A stretch of 64,000 nucleotides of DNA from Sulfolobus acidocaldarius SUSAZ (GTDB lineage: Archaea > Thermoproteota > Thermoprotei_A > Sulfolobales > Sulfolobaceae), in NCBI GenBank assembly GCA_000508305.1, contig CP006977.1, forward strand, positions 1,892,621 to 1,956,620. The letters are read 5' to 3'. Each line of letters begins with the position of its first letter. Within the stretch, counting starts at the first letter, position 1. The notes below the pieces were generated by a model, which saw nothing but the letters and a program-made list of their open reading frames with translations, had not been told where the DNA came from and made no database searches. Positions 8,704 to 17,630 of the stretch are shown here, piece by piece. The position numbers were made by a program, and so were the translations under genes.

Positions 8704-9762
8704 ATGAAAGCCGTAATATTTAAAGGAGCAAATGCACCACTTCAATTAGCGGATATCCCTAAACCATCTCCAGGTGAAGGAGAGATACTAATTAGGGTAG
8801 CATCTACTGGTGTCTGCCATTCTGATATACACCACATGAAGGGTGAGCTACTTGGATTTATGCCACCTGAAGGATTTATTCTTGGACACGAAATTTCAGG
8901 ATGGGTGGAAGATTTTGGACCGAATGTCACAAACCCATATGGACTGCAGAAAGGAGACCCTGTAATAGTATCATGGATTGTGCCCTGCGGAAAGTGTAGA
9001 TATTGTGCGTCTGGTAAGGAAAACTATTGTAACAACGTAATGATGAAGATGCCGGGTATAATTGGAATAAACGGAGGTCATGCCGAATACACTTCAGTCC
9101 CTGAAATAGCTGTAATACCGGCAAGAGAAATAAAAGATATGATCGCCTCTTCACCTGTTTCGTGTGCATATGGTACAGCCTATGGAGCACTTAAGACTGC
9201 TGGTGCGTCTGCAGGTCAAAGTATAGTTGTGGTAGGTACTGGTGGTGTAGGTTCAGCAGCGATTCAGTTGGCAAGTGTAATGGGGCTTTATCCCATAATT
9301 GCAGTGGATGTAGTAGACAGTAAATTGGCTAAAGTGAAAGAACTGGGAGCCACTCACACAGTTAATCCTAACAAGGAAGACCCTGTGGGCAAGATAACTG
9401 AGATATTACCAGAAGGAGCGGATATAGTTTATGAGACTAAACCCAATCCAGATTTACAAATAGCCTTTAACGTTGTGAACAAGTCAGGTACAATGGTTGT
9501 CACTGGACTAGGGAATGCCACATCGAGTACAATTAACTTAATGACTAACCTCTTTGTGGGAAGGGGGCTTAGACTTGTGGGAAGTTTAGGTTATAGACCC
9601 AGGATTGACTTGCCAGAGTTAGTGAGGATGGTAGCATCAGGTAAGCTTGACGTTAAAAAACTTGTGACTCACGTTTATAGACCAGATGAGATAAACACTG
9701 CATATGAAAATCTTGAGAAGGGACTACACTTAAGAGCAATAATTGACTGGACTAAGCTGTAA
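8704..9762 (+). CDS. Zinc-dependent alcohol dehydrogenase (medium-chain family)
   Basis: About 352 residues. It has the medium-chain dehydrogenase layout: catalytic zinc ligands in the STGVCHSD and GHEISG segments, structural zinc cysteines in the CGKCRYCASGKENYC stretch, and a Rossmann motif VGTGGVGSAAIQL. It should oxidise alcohols or reduce aldehydes with NAD(P). The frame opens at a TTG (8662), but the ATG at 8704 gives the conserved MKAVIFKG start and is preferred. In context it could act on a hydroxy-acid semialdehyde or aldehyde linked to the CoA-ester genes around it, for example succinate or malonate semialdehyde reduction; this is a guess. Confidence 0.9.
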   Translation: MKAVIFKGANAPLQLADIPKPSPGEGEILIRVASTGVCHSDIHHMKGELLGFMPPEGFILGHEISGWVEDFGPNVTNPYGLQKGDPVIVSWIVPCGKCRYCASGKENYCNNVMMKMPGIIGINGGHAEYTSVPEIAVIPAREIKDMIASSPVSCAYGTAYGALKTAGASAGQSIVVVGTGGVGSAAIQLASVMGLYPIIAVDVVDSKLAKVKELGATHTVNPNKEDPVGKITEILPEGADIVYETKPNPDLQIAFNVVNKSGTMVVTGLGNATSSTINLMTNLFVGRGLRLVGSLGYRPRIDLPELVRMVASGKLDVKKLVTHVYRPDEINTAYENLEKGLHLRAIIDWTKL

Positions 9763-10117
9763 GATAAAGGGTTTAATACCTTTTTCTCCCTTTTCTTCTC
9801 CCTCTAGTATTCTTGCGTAGATTACAAACATCCACGGATATTTTTAACACTATGAAAGATCTTAACTATTAATGCTAAAACTTGTGTTCATGTATAAGCA
9901 CAATATCTAACATTTAAACTATCATAGAAAAATTTAAAGATGACACCTTTTCACTTATATTTTTTTCAACACGGAATTATTAAATGTTTAGCTTGATTGT
10001 AGTGAATAAGATTGAGAGACTACACTAATTAAGTTGTTAAATAATTGATAACTTTGAAATTATTTTTGTGTTATTAGATCATAAAGTTTTTTAACTCCAT
10101 AAAATATCTTAATAACG
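9763..10117. other. 355-bp AT-rich intergenic region
   Basis: No coding frame, tRNA or repeat could be recognised between the alcohol dehydrogenase and the acyl-CoA synthetase. A T/C-rich tract just after the upstream stop (about 9780-9805) may terminate transcription. The last 40 bp hold A/T elements that could be the synthetase promoter. Confidence 0.5.
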
Positions 10118-11740
10118 ATGAGTTCAGGGTACTATAAATATCAGTTAACTATAGATAAATTTCTAGATAGTGGTGAGACAGTCTTTCCAACAAGAGAAAT
10201 AGTTTACACAGATAAGAGAAGATACACGTTTAAAAAATTTGCAGAGTCAGCTAAAATCTTAGCAAATGCTCTAAAGAAAATCGGGGTCAAAAAAGGTGAT
10301 ATTGTAGGTGTTATTGACTGGGATACAGATGTGTATATGCACCTATACTATGCTGTACCAATGATAGGAGCTGTTCTGCACACAGTGAATCTACGATACC
10401 CTCCAGAACTAATTATAAAGACAATGCTACATGCTGAGGACAAATGGGTGATTATAAGGGACGATCTAATAGGACTAGTTGAAGATATTAAGAACTTCAA
10501 TCCCAACATAAGGTTCATTATATATAACGACGACAAGGAGAAAATAAAAGTAGATGACAAGACCATAGATTTCTGGGACTTATTACAGGGAGAACCTAAA
10601 TACGATCCCGATGAAGAAGGACTAAAAGAGGATATGATGGCAACATTAATGTACACTTCAGGAACCACAGGTAATCCTAAGGGAGTATGGTTTACACATA
10701 GAGACCTAGTGCTTCACGCAATGGCTATGGGTACCATATCAAGGGCACCTCCAGTTGAGTTGACAACCAGAGATGTCATGATGAGCCTTGTACCAATGTT
10801 CCACGTGCATTCATGGGGATTCCCATATGTTGCCTTAGCAAGTGGTCTTAAGTATGTGCTACCTGGTGTTTACAACCCAGCAACTCAGTTGAAGTTGGTA
10901 GCCAATGAGGGAGTAACTTTCTCAGCAATGGTTCCAACAATATTGTTCATGATACTAGCTCAACCAGATATTGACGATTATAAACCATATCTGAAGAACT
11001 GGAAAGTTGCTATAGGTGGGGAGGCGCTTCCTGAAGGTTTAGCAAGGAAGGCTAGAGAGTACGGTATTAAATTGTATTCAGGTTACGGTTTGACTGAAAC
11101 TTGTCCAGTTTTAACTGTGGCATATCATAATTCCATTGTGGAAAGTTTTGATGAAGAGAAGAAGTTCGAGATACAACTGAGCGCTGGAGTTCCGATACCA
11201 GGAGTAAAGCTAAGGATAGTGGATGAAGAGGGTAAAGATGTCCCAAGAGGAAAGATAGGAGAAATAGTAGTTAGAGCTCCATGGACAACAAGAGAATACT
11301 ATAAGGATCCTGAAAAAACAGCCCAATTATGGAGAGGTGGTTGGTTACATACGGGCGATTTAGGATATATTGACGAATATGGTTACTTACATTTAGTGGA
11401 TAGGGAGAAAGATGCAATAAAGAGCGGTGGTGAGTTCATACCATCACTTCTATTGGAGACAGTCATATCCCTACACCCAAGTGTTGCTGAGGTTGCAGTT
11501 GTGGGTATTAGACATGAAAAGTGGGGCGAAAGACCTGTCGCGTTTATAGTGCCTAACGGTCAATTTGATGAGGTAGAAATGAGGAAGTTCCTGATGAAAA
11601 AGGTAGAGGAAGGCAAGATACAGAAGTGGTGGATACCAGACAAGTTCTTCGTCGTGGAAGACATACCAAAGACCTCGACTATGAAGGCTGACAAGAAGTT
11701 ACTGAGGGAAATGGCAAGTAAGGAACTTCAAAAAAAATAG
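10118..11740 (+). CDS. AMP-forming acyl-CoA synthetase (medium-chain type)
   Basis: A 540-residue ANL-superfamily ligase that activates a carboxylic acid through an acyl-adenylate to its CoA thioester. Motifs in order: P-loop YTSGTTGNPKGV near residue 180, GYGLTETCP near 330, HTGDLGYIDEYGYL near 415, the hinge DREKDAIKSGGEFI, and a C-terminal K-A-D-K-K-L-L-R-E containing the adenylation lysine. Metallosphaera sedula has acyl-CoA synthetases (Msed_0394 and Msed_0406, as I recall) near its crotonyl-CoA hydratase/dehydrogenase gene, and one was assigned as 4-hydroxybutyryl-CoA synthetase. By context this gene is a candidate for such a role, but substrate cannot be read from the sequence alone. 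Confidence 0.88.
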   Translation: MSSGYYKYQLTIDKFLDSGETVFPTREIVYTDKRRYTFKKFAESAKILANALKKIGVKKGDIVGVIDWDTDVYMHLYYAVPMIGAVLHTVNLRYPPELIIKTMLHAEDKWVIIRDDLIGLVEDIKNFNPNIRFIIYNDDKEKIKVDDKTIDFWDLLQGEPKYDPDEEGLKEDMMATLMYTSGTTGNPKGVWFTHRDLVLHAMAMGTISRAPPVELTTRDVMMSLVPMFHVHSWGFPYVALASGLKYVLPGVYNPATQLKLVANEGVTFSAMVPTILFMILAQPDIDDYKPYLKNWKVAIGGEALPEGLARKAREYGIKLYSGYGLTETCPVLTVAYHNSIVESFDEEKKFEIQLSAGVPIPGVKLRIVDEEGKDVPRGKIGEIVVRAPWTTREYYKDPEKTAQLWRGGWLHTGDLGYIDEYGYLHLVDREKDAIKSGGEFIPSLLLETVISLHPSVAEVAVVGIRHEKWGERPVAFIVPNGQFDEVEMRKFLMKKVEEGKIQKWWIPDKFFVVEDIPKTSTMKADKKLLREMASKELQKK

Positions 11741-11810
11741 AGGGAATCAATTATGTCCAATTTTTCTCCTAAACTAGAGTTAGAATGTAGGTGTATTAAT
11801 TTAGGAAAAA

Positions 11811-11820
11811 CATATATATT
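11811..11820 (+). promoter_or_regulatory. TATA box of the second CoxG-like gene
   Basis: CATATATATT lies about 30-40 bp upstream of the ATG at 11850. A Shine-Dalgarno GGTGAG at 11839-11844 follows with 5-nt spacing. The gene is therefore predicted to have a short leader and a conventional ribosome-binding site. Confidence 0.5.
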
Positions 11821-11849
11821 AAGATTAATGAATTAAACGGTGAGAATAT

Positions 11850-12260
11850 ATGCCTCAAAAATTAAGTGGGAAATTTAAGGTGAAAGATCAAGCAAAAGCA
11901 GTTCAGTTCGCATCGAACTATTCAAACTTCATATCCTGTTTACCTACTGTCAGGGACATACAGGATAAGAAATTCAAACTAGATGCTACTGTAGGTGCAA
12001 TGAAGGTCACTGTCGATGGTGAATTGATAGACTATAAGATAACAGAGAACGGATATGTAGCTACAATACAAATAAGAGGTCCTGGTGTCACAACAACCAC
12101 AACTACCAAGAGTACATTAAATGGAGATGAAGTTGTGTGGGAAGCTGAGTATAAGAATGAAGGCTCTATGGTAGCTATGCTAGGAAACCTCCTCGATACT
12201 ACAGTTCAAACCATGATGAACCAGACTACAGAGTGTATTAAAAACAAACTTAATAGTTAA
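11850..12260 (+). CDS. CoxG-like SRPBCC-fold protein (paralogue)
   Basis: A 136-residue paralogue of the protein at 8227-8652, with the same START-like layout: N-terminal GKFKVKDQAKAVQF block, central beta strands with a Thr-rich turn, and a C-terminal helix containing T-E-C-I-K. It has its own promoter and ribosome-binding site and lies downstream of the acyl-CoA synthetase. Two such proteins plus two SCP2-like proteins in 11 kb suggest hydrophobic thioester handling. The ligand is unknown. Confidence 0.72.
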   Translation: MPQKLSGKFKVKDQAKAVQFASNYSNFISCLPTVRDIQDKKFKLDATVGAMKVTVDGELIDYKITENGYVATIQIRGPGVTTTTTTKSTLNGDEVVWEAEYKNEGSMVAMLGNLLDTTVQTMMNQTTECIKNKLNS

Positions 12261-12297
12261 AATATTTATTTATTTTTTAACAAATCATTATTATTTT

Positions 12298-12375
12298 TGC
12301 TGTTTTATTAAACTATAAGCCGCTTCTTTACCATTTAACTTAGTTCCTGCTATTTGTGAATTATTATCAGAGTGA
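12298..12375 (-). pseudogene. Possible 3' remnant of a decayed gene
   Basis: On the minus strand a short open stretch just upstream of 12298 reads like the C-terminus of a soluble protein (A-G-T-K-L-N-G-K-E-A-A-Y-S-L-I-K). It is preceded in frame by a stop within about 25 codons and has no start. The helical, charged ending is more protein-like than the surrounding intergenic DNA. I could not assign a parent family and the call is weak. Confidence 0.2.
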
Positions 12376-12478
12376 AATTGGTTTCATATAAAAAATTTTC
12401 ACCTATAAGTGTATAAAACTAAATGAACATAATTCAAAATAAGGCAAAATCTGACCATGAAGTTAATTCAAATAAAGG

Positions 12479-12487
12479 TTTATAAAT
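12479..12487 (+). promoter_or_regulatory. TATA box of the peroxiredoxin gene
   Basis: TTTATAAAT is centred 26 bp upstream of the ATG at 12509. That spacing predicts a leaderless transcript beginning at or next to the start codon. Confidence 0.6.
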
Positions 12488-12508
12488 TCAAAAACAGTAT
12501 GTAATCTT

Positions 12509-12976
12509 ATGGTAAAAATAGGGGAAAAGGCACCTATATTTGAAGCTGTTACTGATAGTGGAGAGAGAATCTCATTGGCGGACTTCATTGGAAAATATAA
12601 TATTGTACTCTACTTTTATCCAAAGGACGATACTCCTGGATGCACAACAGAGGCTTGTGCTTTCAGAGATAACTGGGACTCGTTAAAAGGATATGATGCA
12701 ATGGTTATAGGTGTTAGTTCCGACGATACTAACTCACATAAGAAATTTAAACAAAAGTATAACTTGCCGTTTATCTTGGTAAGTGACCCTGACAAAAAGA
12801 TTAGAGAAATGTATAACGCAAAGGGCTTTATCCTACCAGCCAGAATAACATTTGTAATTGATAAAAAAGGAGTAATTAGACATATTTATAATTCACAGAT
12901 GAATCCAGGTAACCATGTAAACGAAGCCCTAAAAGCACTTAAACAGATTAAGTCAGAGGAGATGAGCAAAAGCTGA
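12509..12976 (+). CDS. bcp: Thiol peroxidase of the Bcp/PrxQ peroxiredoxin family
   Basis: A 155-residue peroxiredoxin. The peroxidatic cysteine is C45 in D-D-T-P-G-C, and a resolving cysteine C50 follows five residues later (CTTEAC), the atypical 2-Cys arrangement of Bcp/PrxQ enzymes. It reduces hydrogen peroxide and alkyl hydroperoxides, with electrons from a protein disulfide oxidoreductase or thioredoxin. The leaderless promoter is clear. Its last 24 bases overlap the 3' end of the convergent iorB gene. Several Bcp paralogues are usual in Sulfolobales, so the paralogue number is not assigned. Confidence 0.93.
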   Translation: MVKIGEKAPIFEAVTDSGERISLADFIGKYNIVLYFYPKDDTPGCTTEACAFRDNWDSLKGYDAMVIGVSSDDTNSHKKFKQKYNLPFILVSDPDKKIREMYNAKGFILPARITFVIDKKGVIRHIYNSQMNPGNHVNEALKALKQIKSEEMSKS

Positions 12977-13519
12977 TTTAGCTGATTGAAAGGCTTTGAC
13001 ATTACTCTCATACTTCAGAGACTTGTAAAACGCCTCTTCAGTAAGTAGTCCCTTGAATGCTCCTAAACTGTAAAGGTATCCTAGCAGGGCTGCATTTACA
13101 GCTTTAGTATTCCCTGCCTTCTCAGCTATTTCATACGCATTTATCAAATGGACATTTAAACCCTTAAGTCTGTCAAGAACCTCCCTAATCTCCAATAACC
13201 TCACTTTAGGTAAAACGGGTCTCAGTACGTAGTTGTTCAGAACTATGACTGTGTTTTTTGAGCAGTAGTTCAAGTTCCTTAGGACTTCAGTAGCCTCTAA
13301 CCCTACTAAATAATCAGCTCCTCCTAACGCAATGAGAGGAGAATTCACATCCCCTATCCTTACATGAACATTTACAGCCCCTCCCCTTTGAGCTAAACCG
13401 TGAGTTTCTGCAACTAATACCTTGACATTACAGTAGTTCCCAGCCTCTGCGATCATTTTGCCCATTGTTATAATACCTTGACCGCCTACTCCTGCAAGAA
13501 GGATATTTACTCTAGCCAT
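12953..13519 (-). CDS. iorB: Indolepyruvate ferredoxin oxidoreductase, beta subunit
   Basis: A 188-residue gamma-domain subunit of the 2-oxoacid:ferredoxin oxidoreductase superfamily. It opens with [18 protein letters not shown] and has the [12 protein letters not shown] motif typical of IorB. With IorA it oxidatively decarboxylates aryl pyruvates (indolepyruvate, phenylpyruvate) to aryl-acetyl-CoA, reducing ferredoxin. Its start overlaps the end of iorA by 13 bp, a translationally coupled pair. Its 3' end overlaps the convergent peroxiredoxin gene by 24 bp. Confidence 0.92.
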   Translation of the reverse strand: MARVNILLAGVGGQGIITMGKMIAEAGNYCNVKVLVAETHGLAQRGGAVNVHVRIGDVNSPLIALGGADYLVGLEATEVLRNLNYCSKNTVIVLNNYVLRPVLPKVRLLEIREVLDRLKGLNVHLINAYEIAEKAGNTKAVNAALLGYLYSLGAFKGLLTEEAFYKSLKYESNVKAFQSAKSAFAHLL

Positions 13520-15345
13520 AACTTATCCCATCCCTCCGGCTTATCTCCCTTTATAGATATTGCCTTAAATGGACAGACTGGTACACATGCTCCACAGCCT
13601 ATACAGTTATAAACGTCTATTTCAGCCTTCTTGTCCTTCCTGGGAATAATAGCAGGGCATGTGAAGTAATCATAACATATGGTACAACCAGTACACTTAG
13701 CCATATCAACTACGGCTTTAGGTAATTTATTATCATCAATCACATCTGTAACTAATAGGGCACAAGCTCTCTTAGCTATTATCACCGCAGGCTCTCTGTT
13801 CTTCTTCACCCACTCTATAGCCTCAGTTAAGCTCTTAACGGAAGAGTTAATCTCAAAAGGATCAAAGTACTTCACAAACCTTACACCGAGTCCCTTAGCA
13901 GCCTCTCCTATATCTATCTCCTTTGAAGGACTTGGCTGTTGTCCCGTCATTGCGGTGGACCTGTTATCGAGGACTAAGAGAACAAGCGGGGTCTTGTTAT
14001 ATACGGCATTAGCCAAGCCACTCATACCACTGTGAAAGAACGTGGAATCACCTATGATAGCGACAGGTATATTCCCAGTAGCCCTATAGACACCATTGGC
14101 AATACCTACACTTGAACCCATATCTGTCGAGGAATCTTGCTCTTCAAATGGTGGCAAAAGTCCTAAAGTGTAGCATCCAATGTCTCCTGATATGAACGCA
14201 TTACTCATTGAGGTCATGGATAAAGCTTTCTTGAGATCTACAAATGAGCTTCTGTGAGGACAGCCTGGACACAGTGCTGGAGGTCTCTGAGGAATATCTG
14301 AAGGTGACTCTAGGAAATTTAAATCTAAATTCAGGTCAAAAAACCTGCTAAAGGCAGTGTAGACTTTGTCCAATGTCATCTCTCCTACTTTACTTACCAT
14401 GTCCTTTCCATGAAGCTCTACCCTTATACCATGATCATAGAGCAAGTCCTTAACTTGATATTCCACAATTGGTTCCACCTCTTCCACAATTAATACCCTT
14501 TCAGCCTCGCTTACAGCTTTTAAAATCAATTTACTGGGTATTGGTACAGGAGTTGAAATGCGTAATAAATTGGCTCTTATGTTCAATTCGTTCATTGCGT
14601 CTTTGATAAAAGAATATGATATACCTGATGCTATAATTAAGTCCTTAGAACCGTTATCTTCATATTCATTTAGGCTTTCCACTTCCTCCTTTATCATTTC
14701 CCATCTTTTCAACTGCTCTATTCTGTTCCTTCTGGCATTTTCAGGTACGAGGACATATTTCTTGGGGTTCTTTGTCACCTTACCGTATATAGGATTTATA
14801 GGCGGTTTTATTGAAACGGGAGCTCTCACATGGCTTATCCTTGTTGTAGTTCTGAATATCACGGGGTGTTTTACCTTAGCACTGAGCTTGAAAGCCTCTA
14901 TCATTAGGTTGTAAGCTGACTGTGGGTCGTAAGGTTCAATAACTGGAATTAAGCCGTGTAGACCGTAATAACGATTATCCTGTTCGTTTTGAGAAGACCA
15001 CATTGAGGGATCATCAGCTGACACTATGACAAAAGCACCCTCAACTCCTGTATAGGAGGAACTCATTAATGGATCTGCAGCAACGTTTAAACCTACATGC
15101 TTCATTGTAGTCAATGCATATGCCCCATTAATGGCTGCACCGTAAGCTGTCTCAAAGGCTACCTTTTCATTTGCACTCCATTCAACATAAACGTTCTTGC
15201 TATGTTTTTGTATCATCTCCAGTATTTCTGTGGAGGGTGTGCCTGGATATCCTGCGGCTACTGATACCCCCGATGCTAATGAGGCGAGTGCTATTGCCTC
15301 GTTTCCTAGCAAGATTTGCCTTGTTAATGAAGAAGTAATCATCAT
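13507..15345 (-). CDS. iorA: Indolepyruvate ferredoxin oxidoreductase, alpha subunit
   Basis: About 612 residues: an N-terminal pyrimidine-binding domain beginning [10 protein letters not shown] with [11 protein letters not shown], a thiamine-diphosphate domain with CPGCPHR and GDIGCYTLG, and a C-terminal ferredoxin-like segment with [13 protein letters not shown] and [12 protein letters not shown] for two [4Fe-4S] clusters. This is the standard archaeal IorA layout. A TTG at 15360 would add five residues, but a TATA-like element near 15370-15381 puts transcription start close to the ATG pair at 15345/15342, so 15345 is preferred. It forms an operon with iorB and probably acts in aromatic amino-acid fermentation or synthesis. 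Confidence 0.92.
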   Translation of the reverse strand: MMITSSLTRQILLGNEAIALASLASGVSVAAGYPGTPSTEILEMIQKHSKNVYVEWSANEKVAFETAYGAAINGAYALTTMKHVGLNVAADPLMSSSYTGVEGAFVIVSADDPSMWSSQNEQDNRYYGLHGLIPVIEPYDPQSAYNLMIEAFKLSAKVKHPVIFRTTTRISHVRAPVSIKPPINPIYGKVTKNPKKYVLVPENARRNRIEQLKRWEMIKEEVESLNEYEDNGSKDLIIASGISYSFIKDAMNELNIRANLLRISTPVPIPSKLILKAVSEAERVLIVEEVEPIVEYQVKDLLYDHGIRVELHGKDMVSKVGEMTLDKVYTAFSRFFDLNLDLNFLESPSDIPQRPPALCPGCPHRSSFVDLKKALSMTSMSNAFISGDIGCYTLGLLPPFEEQDSSTDMGSSVGIANGVYRATGNIPVAIIGDSTFFHSGMSGLANAVYNKTPLVLLVLDNRSTAMTGQQPSPSKEIDIGEAAKGLGVRFVKYFDPFEINSSVKSLTEAIEWVKKNREPAVIIAKRACALLVTDVIDDNKLPKAVVDMAKCTGCTICYDYFTCPAIIPRKDKKAEIDVYNCIGCGACVPVCPFKAISIKGDKPEGWDKLWLE

Positions 15346-15507
15346 TATAAATGTTGACAAAAAATGCTAATAAATATTCCTATCTAATGTATATACTTTT
15401 GATAATTTAGAATAATTAAATCAAATAGAGTCAACTTATTAATGGTGTCTCCTGAAAAATTTTTATCAAAAAATATTTTAAAATCATGGAAAAATAAAAA
15501 GATATAT

Positions 15508-15942
15508 CTACTCTATAGAAATTCTCAAGGGGTAGTTAAAGTTTGAAACTCTTATCCTCCCACCTTTTTTAGGAGTCCCTTCAAGATAACAGAACAGACC
15601 GCCATTTACCCCTTTAAACCTCAGTAACCCTATATGAACAGGCTCAGCCAATTTTTGTCCATCATCATCTTGATAGATTGTGGTGAATGAGTCCAAATAT
15701 GCATCATCCAACTTGAGTTCAACATATTCTTCTATCTTTGTGAAACAGTCTTCACAGTATATTCTTGGCGGTAGATAGACTTTACCGCATTTCTTACACT
15801 TACTTCCTATTATTTTATTCTCCTTAAGACCTTGGAAGAATCTCTCTCCAGCTGGTCCTACAGTATATTCATATTTTTCAGCTTCCATTATGTCATACCA
15901 TTTCAGTAAACTTCCTTCCTTACCCTCTTTTTCCCACGACAT
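15508..15942 (-). CDS. DUF35 OB-fold protein with rubredoxin-like zinc ribbon (acyl-CoA-associated), copy 2
   Basis: A 144-residue DUF35 protein with zinc ligands C49, C52, C63 and C66 (C-K-K-C then C-E-D-C), followed by an OB fold. The four cysteines are at identical positions in the upstream neighbour. DUF35 proteins partner thiolase-fold enzymes: in archaeal thiolase/HMG-CoA synthase complexes they shape the CoA tunnel, and in actinobacterial steroid degradation a DUF35 domain binds the Ltp2 aldolase. The start ATG directly follows the stop of the preceding gene. It is the last gene of a four-gene operon with two thiolase-like proteins. Confidence 0.88.
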   Translation of the reverse strand: MSWEKEGKEGSLLKWYDIMEAEKYEYTVGPAGERFFQGLKENKIIGSKCKKCGKVYLPPRIYCEDCFTKIEEYVELKLDDAYLDSFTTIYQDDDGQKLAEPVHIGLLRFKGVNGGLFCYLEGTPKKGGRIRVSNFNYPLRISIE

Positions 15943-16440
15943 TTAGATCACCTTAAAGCATTGAATGTCGTTTATACTAGCTTTCCTTTCTTCTTTTGGT
16001 CTCCACACTGCCTTAACCCTCTTTCCTATTACGCTCATATTTTTCACCTCTTCGTAGGAAACACAGAGCTTATGGAATATCCCAGGATAAACGAAGTCTC
16101 TTGGACTGGATGGAAGCAATCTTATGACTCCTACCAGTTCTGGTTCAGAAATCTTCTCCCTGGTCCAACTTATAAAACTGGCAACAGCCGTCATTACATA
16201 GCCCTCATCCATTACTTCTACCCATGTATCGGTAGGTCTAAAACACTCGTCACAATACATCTTAGGCGGGACGTAAATCTTGCCACATTTAACACATTTC
16301 CTTCCTAGAATCTTTCCCTCTTTTAGACCTAAGAGATATCTGCTTTGAGCCTGACCTGCAGTATAGGCATACTTTGCGTTTGGTTTATATGGAATTAATA
16401 CATGCTTATGTAATTCCTCTTCTTTAAGTGAAGTAACCAC
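15943..16440 (-). CDS. DUF35 OB-fold protein with zinc ribbon, copy 1
   Basis: 165 residues, GTG start supported by a GGTGAGG ribosome-binding site a few bases upstream. The zinc ribbon uses C49, C52, C63 and C66 and the C-terminal half is the OB-fold domain. It lies 11 bp after the thiolase-like gene at 16452-17630 and immediately before the second DUF35 gene. Two DUF35 genes beside two thiolase-fold genes suggest a heteromeric complex with one DUF35 partner per thiolase subunit; this is inferred from order and family knowledge. Confidence 0.88.
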   Translation of the reverse strand: MVTSLKEEELHKHVLIPYKPNAKYAYTAGQAQSRYLLGLKEGKILGRKCVKCGKIYVPPKMYCDECFRPTDTWVEVMDEGYVMTAVASFISWTREKISEPELVGVIRLLPSSPRDFVYPGIFHKLCVSYEEVKNMSVIGKRVKAVWRPKEERKASINDIQCFKVI

Positions 16441-16451
16441 TTCTCCTCACC

Positions 16452-17630
16452 TCAATTACGCATAATAATAACTGTGGATGCTTGCATTAAATCACCCCAT
16501 GCTTGAGCTAAACCAGTATGAACTGGCTTCTTTACCTGCATCTTACCTGCAGTGCCCTTTAGTTGCCAATATATACTGATAACTTTCATGAGCCCCGCAG
16601 CTGCAATAGGATTACCAACTCCCAAGAGACCTCCACTTGGGCTACTAGGAATATCTCCATCAATATCAAAGACTCCCTCCTTTAGGAGTTTGGGCGCTTC
16701 TCCTCTCTGTGCAATTCTTAACCCCTCAATATGATGTAGCTCTTTATAATCGAACGGGTCATATGGCTCTATTACGTCAAGTTCTTTATAGGGGTTCTCT
16801 ATTCCCGCCATTTTATAAGCCATCCTTGCGGCAAACTCTAAATACCTAGCATATGCAAGATCTCTTGCTGGCCATTCTGTATTATCCAGTGTCCAACCCA
16901 CTCCATCAACCCAAATTGGCGTATCAGAATACCTCCTAGCCACATCTTCAGACGCCATTATCATTGCTGCTCCTCCATCACTCACGGGGCTTATGTCTAA
17001 AAGCTGAACAGGCCACACTAAAACTTCACTGTTCAGAACGTCATCTACTGTTATATTTCCTCCCAATTGGGCATAGGGATTATTTGCCGCATTCCTCTTG
17101 TTCTTTACTGACACTAGTGCTATTTCCTCCTTCTTTATTCCATAAGTAGCCATATACCTGTGCATCTCCATAGCGAATATCCATATCAAGTTTGGGTTCA
17201 ATGGTTTTTCTAAAATAGGATCCCATATGTATCTAAATACTGATTGTGGGTGAGGTCTTGCAGGACTCATCTTCTCTTCAGCAACGACGAGCACAGTATT
17301 ACACATTCCACTAGCAACATGATACCAACCAGTTATGGCAGCCATAACACCAGTTGCTCCGCCAACAAACACTCTGCTCGAGGGCTTTCTAATGCCTCCT
17401 GAACCATGGGATAAGTACTCTCCCTTTAAATTAACTCCATCAAAGGCGTCAGGAGCACTACCAATCACAACGCATTCTATATCCTTCAACTCTAATCCTG
17501 CCTCTTCCAAAGCCTTACTAGATGCTTCCCATGCTATCTCCTGAGGTGTCTCAAGTATTCTCCTTCTGAACTGTGTCATCCCTGCACCAATTACGGCTAC
17601 CCTCTTATTCAAATGTATGTTTACCTTCAT
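16452..17630 (-). CDS. Thiolase-fold (SCP-x/Ltp2-like) protein lacking canonical catalytic residues, copy B
   Basis: A 392-residue thiolase-superfamily protein. The usual nucleophile motif (small residues around Cys, such as C-A-S-G) reads F-V-G-G-A-T-G at about residues 88-94, with no cysteine. The C-terminal G-H-P motif reads G-V-G-N-P (Asn 340 for His), and the late Cys-x-Gly loop is also absent. It therefore probably does not do a classical Claisen condensation or thiolysis. Ltp2-type aldolases of steroid side-chain degradation are thiolase-fold proteins that lack the cysteine and work with DUF35 partners, so retro-aldol cleavage of a 3-hydroxyacyl-CoA is a candidate function. Its ATG overlaps the upstream gene's stop by 4 nt. 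Confidence 0.82.
   Translation of the reverse strand: MKVNIHLNKRVAVIGAGMTQFRRRILETPQEIAWEASSKALEEAGLELKDIECVVIGSAPDAFDGVNLKGEYLSHGSGGIRKPSSRVFVGGATGVMAAITGWYHVASGMCNTVLVVAEEKMSPARPHPQSVFRYIWDPILEKPLNPNLIWIFAMEMHRYMATYGIKKEEIALVSVKNKRNAANNPYAQLGGNITVDDVLNSEVLVWPVQLLDISPVSDGGAAMIMASEDVARRYSDTPIWVDGVGWTLDNTEWPARDLAYARYLEFAARMAYKMAGIENPYKELDVIEPYDPFDYKELHHIEGLRIAQRGEAPKLLKEGVFDIDGDIPSSPSGGLLGVGNPIAAAGLMKVISIYWQLKGTAGKMQVKKPVHTGLAQAWGDLMQASTVIIMRN

Noticed and set aside
12509-12976. 1-Cys Prx6-type peroxiredoxin
   Set aside because: C50, five residues after C45, is the Bcp/PrxQ resolving-cysteine arrangement.
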